In this document: piece after piece, positions 7,179 to 13,614 of the stretch
Numbering within the stretch: position 1 is the first letter of the stretch
Layout: each line of letters opens with the position of its first letter
Assembly: GCA_902489675.1 (NCBI GenBank)
Contig: CABUAP010000010.1
Coordinates: forward strand, 1-17,347
From: an uncultured Azospirillum sp.
GTDB taxonomy: Bacteria > Pseudomonadota > Alphaproteobacteria > RF32 > CAG-239
Length of the DNA stretch: 17,347 nt
Direction of reading: 5' to 3'
Program-made: the position numbers and the translations under genes
The notes under the pieces: generated by a model
What the model saw: only the letters and a program-made list of their open reading frames with translations
What the model was told of the DNA's origin: nothing
Databases searched by the model: none

Positions 7179-8135
7179 ATGGCAAAAATCACTTGGAAAC
7201 CGGGAACTATGGAATATCCTCTGCCGCCGGTTATGGTCAGTTGTGGAAGCATGGAAAAACCTAATATCATGACCGTCGCCTGGACCGGCATTATCAGCAG
7301 CGAGCCGGCAATGACCTATGTTTCGATCCGCCCCTCCCGCTATTCTCATCAGCTGATAAAAGAAAGCGGCGAATTTGTAATCAACCTGACCACGCTGCCG
7401 CTGGTTACCGCCGCCGACTTCTGCGGTGTCAAATCCGGACGGGATACCGATAAATTTAAGGAAATGAATCTGACACCGGGCGCTTGTTCCAAAGTTTCCT
7501 GCCCTCAGATTATGGAAAGCCCGGTTTCAATTGAGTGCAAAGTGGTCAATGTAACCAACTACGGCAGTCACGATATGTTTTTGGCCGAAATCCTCGCGGT
7601 TAACGTCGATGACAAATACCTTGATCAGGACGGCAAATTATGGCTGGAAAAAGCAGGACTGATCGCCTATTCGCATAACTATTACTACACCCTCGGCAGA
7701 AATGTCGGTTTCTTCGGTTTTTCGGTCTGCCGCAGCGCGCTTAAAGCCCGTGAAAAAATGAAAAACGTGGTCGTGGAAGTCAAAGAGCCTAAAATTGCCA
7801 AAACGGAAGACAACAATAAATTTGCTCGCAAAAAGTGGAGCGACAAACCGGAAAACGGCCGCGGCGGAAGACGCGAAGGAAAGTTCAACGGCCGGGAAAA
7901 ATTTGAAAAATCCCGTCGGATGCGTTTTGACAACGAGGACAGCCTTAGTGATGCGCCGCGTAAAAACAGCCGCAAAGAATTTGGTTCTGACAGAAATTTC
8001 GGTTCGGATAAAAAATTCGGCTCAAACAAAAAATTTGATAATCGGCACAAAGACGGCAAACCCTATGGAAACGGACGTTCCGAAGGCGCTTTCAACCGCC
8101 GGCCGCGTCATCAGATGAATAAACAACACGGTTAA
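7179..8135 (+). CDS. Flavoredoxin-like flavin reductase-domain protein with basic repeat tail
   Basis: Residues 1 to about 190 form a flavin reductase-like (FMN-binding split barrel, PF01613) domain of the flavoredoxin type, with NIMTVAWTGIISSEPAMTYVSIRP and HQLIKESGEFVINL typical of the group. Such proteins bind FMN and pass electrons; the physiological partner is unknown. From about residue 205 to 318 the protein changes to a Lys/Arg/Asn/Gly-rich, apparently disordered tail, including a six-residue repeat (NFGSDK, KFGSNK, KFDNRH). Family members usually end near residue 190, so the tail is an unusual extension and suggests nucleic-acid or surface binding (inference). AGGA lies ten bases before the ATG. 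Two hairpins follow the stop. Confidence 0.88.
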   Translation: MAKITWKPGTMEYPLPPVMVSCGSMEKPNIMTVAWTGIISSEPAMTYVSIRPSRYSHQLIKESGEFVINLTTLPLVTAADFCGVKSGRDTDKFKEMNLTPGACSKVSCPQIMESPVSIECKVVNVTNYGSHDMFLAEILAVNVDDKYLDQDGKLWLEKAGLIAYSHNYYYTLGRNVGFFGFSVCRSALKAREKMKNVVVEVKEPKIAKTEDNNKFARKKWSDKPENGRGGRREGKFNGREKFEKSRRMRFDNEDSLSDAPRKNSRKEFGSDRNFGSDKKFGSNKKFDNRHKDGKPYGNGRSEGAFNRRPRHQMNKQHG

Positions 8136-8153
8136 TTTAGCATCAATAACGAT

Positions 8154-8186
8154 AATAGGCGGGAAATACTTTATTTCCCGCCTATT
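8154..8186 (+). terminator. Strong hairpin terminator after the flavoredoxin-like gene
   Basis: A perfect 14-pair stem AATAGGCGGGAAAT/ATTTCCCGCCTATT closes a five-base loop about 18 bases past the stop at 8135, followed by TATTATC. Confidence 0.75.
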
Positions 8187-8194
8187 TATTATCA

Positions 8195-8222
8195 GCAAAG
8201 CCCCGCTACAGCGGGGCTTTGC
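8195..8222 (-). terminator. Second hairpin, between convergent genes
   Basis: A perfect 12-pair stem GCAAAGCCCCGC/GCGGGGCTTTGC with a TACA loop lies 24 bases past the stop of the minus-strand Sel1 gene. It most likely ends that gene; the long preceding A-run and short T-run fit either direction. Confidence 0.7.
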
Positions 8223-8246
8223 AAAAAACATCTGTTATTTCCTATC

Positions 8247-9473
8247 CTACAACAGCTTTAACGGCTGAGAAGGATCCGGTTCCGGAGACTGCACCGCTGC
8301 CGGCTGTTTTTTCTTCGGCGGACGATACCCCATTTTATTATTGATATAACCGCCAAGATCTCGCCCAAAAGTCTGACGGATATACTGCGTCATTTCGCTT
8401 GGTTTTTCCTTGAATGTTTCCGCCGCCGCCTGCGCCTGCAGCACCTCCTCAATTTTCAAAATCTTTTCCAAAACATCTCGTTTTTCGGCAGCTCCTTCAA
8501 TGCCGTAAACCGAAGCGATATTAAACCAGATATAAGCCTGATACTCATTTTTCTGATAAGAGGTTCCGGCCGCTAGAATATTTCCAAGATCCATCATCGC
8601 CTGCACATTTCCCTGATGAGCAGCCTGTGTTAAATATTTAACCGCATTGCCATAGTTACGGGGCGTGCCTTCCGCATTAATATACCGCTGTGCCAGTTCA
8701 TATTGGGCTTCGTCATAGGACACGGCTGCCTGTTTCATCAAATCAAACGCTTTTTTGAAATCTTTTTGCACCACAAAACCGCGATAGTAAGAATAGCCCA
8801 TCATATACTGAGCGGTGATATTGCCGCCGTCAGCCGCCTGTTGCAACAGTTCCACAATCCGGCTGTTGGAAATCCCCCCCGAAGACGATGTCAAATAAAT
8901 AAAAGCCAAATTGATGGCTGCTTCCCCGTTACCGAGTCTGGCTGCTTTGTCAAACATCTCTACGGCTTTGACAACGTTTTTTTCGGTGCCGATACCGCTG
9001 TAATAAAGGCTGCCCAGATTATTGACGGCAATTTTATCCTCTTGAGAAGCCGCCATCGAATAATAACGGAACGCTTTTTGTTCATCCCGGGCAACCCCGT
9101 TTTCACCATAAAGATACATATACCCCAATGTCAGGCAGGCATCCACATTTCCCTCTTCGGCCAAGCGAGTCATCCGATCAAGAAAACTTTCTTGCGGCTC
9201 CTCGGGCTTGCGGGCAAATTCTTCCACTTTTTCTTTATTTTTCAGGAAAGAAAAGTTCAGAAAGGAAAACATCCCTTCATCATCAACTTTTACTTTTTCT
9301 TCTTCCTTTTTCTTTTCCGGTTCAACCCGATGACGCGGTTCTTCGGGAACGGAAACTTTCTCTTCCTTTTGAGGCGCTTCCCCAAACAAGTCGATCAGCG
9401 ACATATCATCCTCTGCCGCAGCCGGAAAGGCAAAAAACAAACCAAAAGTTAACAATATAAATATTTTTGACAT
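8247..9473 (-). CDS. Secreted Sel1-repeat (TPR-like) protein
   Basis: The 408-aa protein starts with a clear signal peptide (MSKIFILLTFGLFFAFPAAA, cleavage about after residue 20). A Glu/Lys-rich linker follows (about 35-100), then about six Sel1-like repeats (about 105-330) of the type A--LG--Y--G-G---D--KA--YY--AA--G. A Lys/Pro-rich end (KKKQPA, PEPDPSQP) closes it. Sel1 repeats are helical pairs that bind other proteins, so an exported scaffold or assembly role is likely; the partner is unknown. GGGA is about six bases before the ATG. A promoter lies at 9507-9534 and a hairpin follows the stop. Confidence 0.88.
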   Translation of the reverse strand: MSKIFILLTFGLFFAFPAAAEDDMSLIDLFGEAPQKEEKVSVPEEPRHRVEPEKKKEEEKVKVDDEGMFSFLNFSFLKNKEKVEEFARKPEEPQESFLDRMTRLAEEGNVDACLTLGYMYLYGENGVARDEQKAFRYYSMAASQEDKIAVNNLGSLYYSGIGTEKNVVKAVEMFDKAARLGNGEAAINLAFIYLTSSSGGISNSRIVELLQQAADGGNITAQYMMGYSYYRGFVVQKDFKKAFDLMKQAAVSYDEAQYELAQRYINAEGTPRNYGNAVKYLTQAAHQGNVQAMMDLGNILAAGTSYQKNEYQAYIWFNIASVYGIEGAAEKRDVLEKILKIEEVLQAQAAAETFKEKPSEMTQYIRQTFGRDLGGYINNKMGYRPPKKKQPAAVQSPEPDPSQPLKLL

Positions 9474-9506
9474 TGCAATTCCCGTATATTTCTATAAAAC
9501 TTACTC

Positions 9507-9534
9507 ATAATACATTAAAATTTGACCGGTTCAA
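9507..9534 (-). promoter_or_regulatory. Sigma70-like promoter of the Sel1-repeat gene
   Basis: TTGAAC (9534-9529) and TATTAT (9512-9507) are 16 bases apart on the minus strand, about 34 bases before the ATG. The -35 lies in a near-palindrome TTTGACCGGTTCAAA. Confidence 0.5.
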
Positions 9535-9550
9535 ACTTTTTTAAACATTT

Positions 9551-10771
9551 TTAATAGCCTTTTGCCATTTCATCGGCAAGTGCTTTTTGCACGGCGGCAT
9601 TGTCCTGCCCCTGCTGCTGCAGTTTTTTGGGGGCAGCCACCTGTTGGGGTGACTTGCGCCCGGTCAAAACTTTAAGAAGATTCCGATTTTTACCCTTATC
9701 GTTTTTACCGTCGACAGATTGTTTGATTGCTTCGCGCTGATCGGCGTCGATACCGGTTTTTTCTTTAACATCAGCCTCGATTTTGGCGCGAACTTCCGGC
9801 AGCAGTTCCATCGTTTGCTCAGGCAAATACTTGCTCAAATTGCCCGGAGATTTAATGCCTTCCTGCTTACAATAGTCATTTTCACAAATGTTATCAAAAA
9901 TTTTATTGATTCGTTTTTGCAGTTCCTGATCATTGCCGATCAAAGTGGCGGAAAAATCGCTGTTGCCGATAGTGTTGGCTCCAAACTGCGATACCTGCTG
10001 TTTATAGGCATTCATCGTCCGACGCTTATTTTTCCACATTTCAAAGCTGCCTTCCATCATCAGCTTTTTTCCCTCCTTACTGTCCGGATCCAATCCCTTG
10101 GCAATTGCTTCTTTATAAAAAGCAAAATCCGGCTCTTCCGGGCTGAGTCCGGGGGCATAAATCCCGAGCTTGTCATTGCTGCGGTGCTGTTCTTCGTGCG
10201 CCTTAACCGATTTGTAAACCGTTGACTGCGGATTATTGAGATCGGAGAACATTTCCAACATGGTTACAAACGTTTTTTTCCGTTCTTCGGGGTTCATTTC
10301 CGGATGTTTGTCGGCAAACTGATTCTCTAATTTGCGCAGTTCTTGCTCATCATCCATTTTGATATAAGTCATGACAATATTTTTATCATCGGTGTTATAG
10401 GCTCCCGCTTTGTCTGCCGTCGCCACCGACAGCGTATCGGTACGATCGGGCTCGGCATTGGCAAAAGCATCCTTTTCATCTGCTTTCCAAGTCTTATGCA
10501 ATTTTTTGGGATCAAGCTGAGCCTCTTCGATAAAATCTTCGCCGACCTTATTATAAATTTGACCATCTTGAACAATTTGATCTATTTCTGCAACACCGAA
10601 CAAATTAACTTTTCTTTCCGTATATTCGGTTTTTGCTTTTTCTTCCTGAACCGAACTCGTTGCCTGCCGCTCCTGTGCCGCCGCATTTAAAGCCGAAGCC
10701 TCAAGCGCAACCGCCAACATTGCTTTGGTCATTCCTTTTTTCAGATGGTGTTCAAAATCTTTGTAAGACAT
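9551..10771 (-). CDS. Orphan protein with HExxH motif, possible metalloprotease
   Basis: The 406-aa product is not a family I recognise. Its main lead is H192-E193-x-x-H196 in VKAHEEQHRSND, the zinc-binding pattern of many metallopeptidases; E221 or E240 downstream could be the third ligand, but this is not established. The N-terminus has KKGMTKAMLAVALEASALNAAAQ, which could be a weak signal or membrane-interacting helix ending in an Ala-rich stretch. The rest is highly charged and helical, with Cys at about 294 and 298 (ENDYCKQ region) and a Gln/Lys/Ala-rich tail. AGGA is eight bases before the ATG and a good promoter lies upstream. No partner gene is evident. The HExxH could be chance in a charged helix. 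Confidence 0.68.
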   Translation of the reverse strand: MSYKDFEHHLKKGMTKAMLAVALEASALNAAAQERQATSSVQEEKAKTEYTERKVNLFGVAEIDQIVQDGQIYNKVGEDFIEEAQLDPKKLHKTWKADEKDAFANAEPDRTDTLSVATADKAGAYNTDDKNIVMTYIKMDDEQELRKLENQFADKHPEMNPEERKKTFVTMLEMFSDLNNPQSTVYKSVKAHEEQHRSNDKLGIYAPGLSPEEPDFAFYKEAIAKGLDPDSKEGKKLMMEGSFEMWKNKRRTMNAYKQQVSQFGANTIGNSDFSATLIGNDQELQKRINKIFDNICENDYCKQEGIKSPGNLSKYLPEQTMELLPEVRAKIEADVKEKTGIDADQREAIKQSVDGKNDKGKNRNLLKVLTGRKSPQQVAAPKKLQQQGQDNAAVQKALADEMAKGY

Positions 10772-10807
10772 CGGCCGGTTCCTGTTTGAAGTCGATTTAC
10801 AATTGTT

Positions 10808-10836
10808 ATTATATAACAGTCGGCCTTTGAAATCAA
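10808..10836 (-). promoter_or_regulatory. Sigma70-like promoter of the HExxH gene
   Basis: TTGATT (10836-10831) and a perfect TATAAT (10813-10808) are 17 bases apart on the minus strand, giving a leader of about 30 bases. The -35 is covered by the palindrome CTTTGA-AA-TCAAAG (10825-10838), a possible operator. Confidence 0.65.
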
Positions 10837-10862
10837 AGATTTTTTATAATTGCAGTTTTTTG

Positions 10863-10891
10863 TTTATTTTTTAACCGGACATCGTTATAAT
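10863..10891 (+). promoter_or_regulatory. Promoter of uup
   Basis: A perfect TATAAT (10886-10891) stands 34 bases before the uup ATG; the best -35 at 17-base spacing is the poor TTTATT (10863-10868). Its position downstream of the longer open frame's first Met supports the start at 10925. Confidence 0.5.
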
Positions 10892-10924
10892 GCGGCCGAA
10901 TTTTTGATAAAAAAGGATCTGACC

Positions 10925-12745
10925 ATGCCGACATTTGAACCGCCCGTTTATACCTTAAAAGGCATCAAAATACGTTTTGGCAGCAAACAGCTGTTTGAAG
11001 ATGTGGAACTTTACATCAACCGAGGCGACAAAATCTCGCTGGTCGGACGCAACGGCTCCGGCAAATCCACCCTGCTCAAAATTATTGCCGGCCTTATCGA
11101 ACCGGACGACGGCGAAATTTTTATCCAGCCCAACACCAAAATCGGCTATATGCCGCAAGATGCCGATTTGAGCGCATTCAAGACATTGCGGGAAGTGGTT
11201 GCTTCCGGCCTTAAGCGGCACGACGGCAGCGAAGATTATAAAACAGACATATGGATCAAACAGCTGGAAATTGCCGCTGATGCAGATCCGGCCACGGCTT
11301 CCGGCGGCGAACGGCGCAAGGCAACTCTGGCCAAAGCGCTGATCGAAGAACCGGACATCTTGCTTTTGGATGAACCGACCAACCATCTGGATATGCCGAC
11401 CATCGAACAACTGGAAAAAATCATCGGCAGCTATGGCGGCGCCGTGGTTGTCATCAGCCATGACCGTCGTTTTCTCACCAATATTTCACGCACCACATTC
11501 TGGCTCGATCGCGGCACCCTGCGCCGCAACAATAAAGGCTTCGGCAGCTTTGAAGAATGGCAGGATCAGGTTATCGAACAAGAGATCATTGCGCAAAAAT
11601 ATCTCAATAAAAAAATTGCCGAAGAAACCGAATGGCTGCACAAAGGCGTAACCGCGCGGCGCAAACGCAACATGGGACGTCTGCGGCGGCTGATCCAGCT
11701 TCGACAGGATCGAAAAGAGCAGATTCGCCAAATCGGTTCGGTCAACATGGATATCGAAAATACGCCCTGGCGCTCCAAATTGGTGATCGAAGCCAAACAC
11801 TTGTCCAAATCATTTGGCGACAGAGTCATCGTCAACGATTTTTCAACCAAAATCATCCGCGGCAACAGGATTGGCATTGTCGGCCCCAACGGTGCCGGCA
11901 AAACCACTTTGATAAAACTGCTGACCAAAAAATTGGCCGCCGATTCCGGCTTTGTCCGGATCGGCAAAAATCTGGAAGAAGCCTATTTTGACCAAAATCG
12001 TTTCACCCTTGATCCCAACAAAACCCTGTGGCAAACCCTTTGCGATGAAGGTGATCACATCTGGGTTCGCGGATCCTACCGACACGTTGTTGCTTATCTG
12101 AAAGACTTTTTATTCACGCCCGAACAGGCCAAAGCGCCGGTTGCCGCTTTGTCCGGCGGCGAAAAAAACCGCCTGATGCTGGCCAAAGTGCTGGCGCAGC
12201 CATCCAACTTTTTGCTGCTTGACGAACCGACCAACGATCTGGACATGGATACCCTTGATCTTCTGCAGGAAACACTCGGCGACTATGACGGCACTATTTT
12301 GATTGTCAGCCATGACCGCGATTTCTTGGACAAGATTGTAACTTCTGTCATCTACATGAAAGGAGATGGCAAAATCGAAGAATTTGTCGGCAGTTACAGC
12401 GATCTTTTAGAAAAAATGACCGGCAAGCCGGCCACTGTCAAAACCAAACCGGCCGTCGGCAAAAAGACGAACGGCAGCGACCGCCCCGAACCTGCGCGCG
12501 GCAAACTCAGCTATAACCAGCAGCGCCTGCTCACCGTCTTGCCGCAACAAATTGCGCAAAAAGAGCAAGAAATAGAAAATATCAAAAACGACTTAAACGA
12601 CCCCATGCTGTACCAAAACGACGCCGAGCGTTTTTTTGCCCTCACCCGTCAGTTGGAAGAGCTGGAACGGCAAAAAGAAGCCGACGAAAATCAATGGTTG
12701 GAAATTTCGATGCTGGCCGAAGAACTGGCCGCCGACAAAGGCTGA
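10925..12745 (+). CDS. uup: ABC-F ATPase, Uup type
   Basis: ABC-F proteins are soluble twin-ATPase factors that act on ribosomes; Uup has also been linked to precise transposon excision in E. coli. The 606-aa protein has two ATP-binding cassettes and no membrane segment. Walker A motifs are GRNGSGKST (about 41-49) and GPNGAGKTT (about 319-327); signatures are ASGGERR (about 125) and LSGGEKNR (about 408); Walker B motifs ILLLDEPTNHLD and FLLLDEPTNDLD follow, each ending in ISHDR/VSHDR. An Arg/Lys-rich linker (about 235-275) and a C-terminal coiled coil (about 530-600) fit Uup rather than EttA. The ATG at 10925 has AAGGAT six bases upstream, so the 25-residue upstream extension is rejected. Confidence 0.92.
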   Translation: MPTFEPPVYTLKGIKIRFGSKQLFEDVELYINRGDKISLVGRNGSGKSTLLKIIAGLIEPDDGEIFIQPNTKIGYMPQDADLSAFKTLREVVASGLKRHDGSEDYKTDIWIKQLEIAADADPATASGGERRKATLAKALIEEPDILLLDEPTNHLDMPTIEQLEKIIGSYGGAVVVISHDRRFLTNISRTTFWLDRGTLRRNNKGFGSFEEWQDQVIEQEIIAQKYLNKKIAEETEWLHKGVTARRKRNMGRLRRLIQLRQDRKEQIRQIGSVNMDIENTPWRSKLVIEAKHLSKSFGDRVIVNDFSTKIIRGNRIGIVGPNGAGKTTLIKLLTKKLAADSGFVRIGKNLEEAYFDQNRFTLDPNKTLWQTLCDEGDHIWVRGSYRHVVAYLKDFLFTPEQAKAPVAALSGGEKNRLMLAKVLAQPSNFLLLDEPTNDLDMDTLDLLQETLGDYDGTILIVSHDRDFLDKIVTSVIYMKGDGKIEEFVGSYSDLLEKMTGKPATVKTKPAVGKKTNGSDRPEPARGKLSYNQQRLLTVLPQQIAQKEQEIENIKNDLNDPMLYQNDAERFFALTRQLEELERQKEADENQWLEISMLAEELAADKG

Positions 12746-12767
12746 AAACCGCAGACAATCAGCCCCC

Positions 12768-12782
12768 AAACAAAACCGCCCG
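12768..12782 (+). repeat. 15-bp direct repeat, left copy
   Basis: AAACAAAACCGCCCG is identical to 13101-13115. The two copies flank the XRE-type gene and are 333 bases apart. Confidence 0.8.
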
Positions 12783-12840
12783 CATTATACCAAACGGGAA
12801 CACATTATCTATATGTCGGTCTTATGAATGAATGTTGCGT

Positions 12841-13068
12841 TTACCCGGTCTTTTTATCAACCAGTTCAACTTTGATTTCTTTATCATAAAAATCAAGCAA
12901 CCGACGATAATTACTCCAGCTGGTTTTGTTACCAAGTTCTATATAATCTATATTCTGCCATTCCATGCCGCTTTGCCGCGCTACTAAAGGCAGCGACATA
13001 TTGCGGCTGCGGCGGTATTCCCCCAAAGCTTTACCGATTTTTTGTTTCACATGGAGATTATGTTTCAT
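12841..13068 (-). CDS. Small XRE-type helix-turn-helix protein
   Basis: The 75-aa protein matches a minimal Cro/CI-type DNA-binding domain: helix 1 IGKALGEYRRSRN (about 11-23), helix-turn-helix SLPLVARQSGMEWQNIDYIELG (about 25-46) and a closing helix NYRRLLDFYDKEIKVEL. It probably binds DNA as a dimer. Such small regulators occur as antitoxins, phage or element repressors; no toxin or phage gene is next to it here. AAGGAG is eight bases before the ATG, an excellent site. The gene is bracketed by perfect 15-bp direct repeats and lies beside the attC-like palindrome, which suggests recent gain as a small mobile unit (inference). Confidence 0.8.
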   Translation of the reverse strand: MKHNLHVKQKIGKALGEYRRSRNMSLPLVARQSGMEWQNIDYIELGNKTSWSNYRRLLDFYDKEIKVELVDKKTG

Positions 13069-13100
13069 CTTTGCAACTCCTTGATTTTGCTTAAAGTAAA

Positions 13101-13115
13101 AAACAAAACCGCCCG
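13101..13115 (+). repeat. 15-bp direct repeat, right copy
   Basis: Second copy of AAACAAAACCGCCCG, upstream of the XRE-type gene start. Confidence 0.8.
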
Positions 13116-13135
13116 GGACAAACCTTAGGCGGAGG

Positions 13136-13231
13136 AGCTAACAAACTGTCAACGTATACAGTCGCCGTTATTCAATATATTACCGGCACTCCTCCCGAAG
13201 AAGGATTCTACGTTGATGATGTTTGTTAGAC
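13136..13231. repeat. Imperfect palindrome resembling an integron attC site
   Basis: CTAACAAAC (13138-13146) pairs with GTTTGTTAG (13221-13229), then, after an unpaired TGT/ATGAT, CAACGTA (13150-13156) pairs with TACGTTG (13209-13215), around a loop of about 52 bases. The right end GTTAGAC fits the attC core box GTTRRRY; the left end AGCTAAC fits RYYYAAC except at one base. R and L boxes, an unpaired spacer and a variable loop are the attC plan, and 96 bases is in its usual size range. No integrase gene is in the window. It may instead be a hairpin of another small element. Confidence 0.4.
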
Positions 13232-13335
13232 ACCACACCCGATCTCTCGGATGCAGTTATGATAATAAAGAAATTGAAATCGCTTGGCAAGCGGAAAATA
13301 ATCCGTTTTTTTGGAAAGAAAACGAAAAAGACTAA
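13216..13335 (+). pseudogene. Tiny ORF (39 aa), possible gene remnant
   Basis: The frame starts ATGATG inside the right arm of the palindrome and reads MMFVRHHTRSLGCSYDN... to ...PFFWKENEKD. AAGGA is about ten bases upstream. Another frame, starting at a CTG (13146) exactly eight bases after GGAGGAG and ending at 13229, overlaps it and reads STYTVAVIQYITGTPPEEGF. Together they look like pieces of one decayed gene or a cassette ORF. No family is recognised. Confidence 0.25.
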
Positions 13336-13481
13336 ACAAATCCGACAATGGCCGAATTATCTATTTTAAGCAAATGTTTAACAAATATCCTCCGCTAAAC
13401 CGGGGATTCTATAGAAAAGGCGCACAGGTTCCTTTCCGTCACAGCGCCGCTTGGAACTGACCATGCTCAAAAGCGGGAAAC

Positions 13482-13503
13482 GGTGTCTAACGACATCTTA
13501 ACG
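13482..13503. repeat. Inverted, diverged copy of the palindrome's right end
   Basis: GGTGTCTAAC (13482-13491) is the exact reverse complement of GTTAGACACC (13225-13234). The match goes on with gaps through ACATC and AACGT, which also occur in the arm at 13211-13224. GTCTAAC fits the attC box RYYYAAC. No matching second half is seen downstream. Confidence 0.45.
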
Positions 13504-13544
13504 TTTTCCCCATTAAAACGGGGATATCCGAAGGAGTTACCACA

Positions 13545-13577
13545 AAAAAACAGGGAGTTTTCATCTCCCTGTTTTTT
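13545..13577 (-). terminator. Rho-independent terminator after tig
   Basis: A CAGGGAG/CTCCCTG stem extended by A-T pairs to 13 pairs closes a seven-base loop 38 bases past the tig stop and ends in a T-run on both strands. Confidence 0.85.
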
Positions 13578-13614
13578 ACCTATCTGCTCGCCACAGTGGG
13601 CAAGAACGCAAATA

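Larger units (their letters stand above)
13069..13614. other. Gene-poor accessory segment between XRE gene and tig
   Basis: About 545 bases hold no convincing full gene. Contents are the right 15-bp repeat, the attC-like palindrome (13136-13231), two tiny overlapping frames, a related inverted motif near 13482-13503, two similar short GC hairpin-like motifs (13392-13412, with CTAAACCGGGG; 13508-13523, with CCCCATTAAAACGGGG), and the tig terminator. Confidence 0.6.

Noticed and set aside
7072..7272. 66-aa plus-strand frame
   Set aside because: Overlaps the flavoredoxin-like start in another frame without a ribosome-binding site; the region is the divergent promoter gap.
8703..9452. 249-aa plus-strand frame opposite the Sel1-repeat gene
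   Set aside because: Antisense shadow with biased composition and no ribosome-binding signal.
2328..9535. Near-palindrome TTGAACCGGTCAA at 2329-2342 and in reverse at 9521-9534
   Set aside because: Short and different in context: one is at a stop codon, the other at a -35 box; probably coincidence.
10850..10924. 25-residue N-terminal extension of uup
   Set aside because: It would begin before the TATAAT and lacks family similarity; AAGGAT fits the ATG at 10925.
13136..13503. Retron msr/msd flanked by a1/a2 repeats
   Set aside because: Inverted repeats are present, but there is no reverse transcriptase gene nearby.
13452..13503. IS3-family terminal repeat
   Set aside because: AACTG...GTGTCTAAC loosely recalls some IS3 ends, but no transposase remnant or target duplication is seen.
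13380..13580. CRISPR array or tracr-like RNA in the tig-XRE gap
   Set aside because: The hairpin-like motifs are only two, unevenly spaced and not identical; no cas gene is present.
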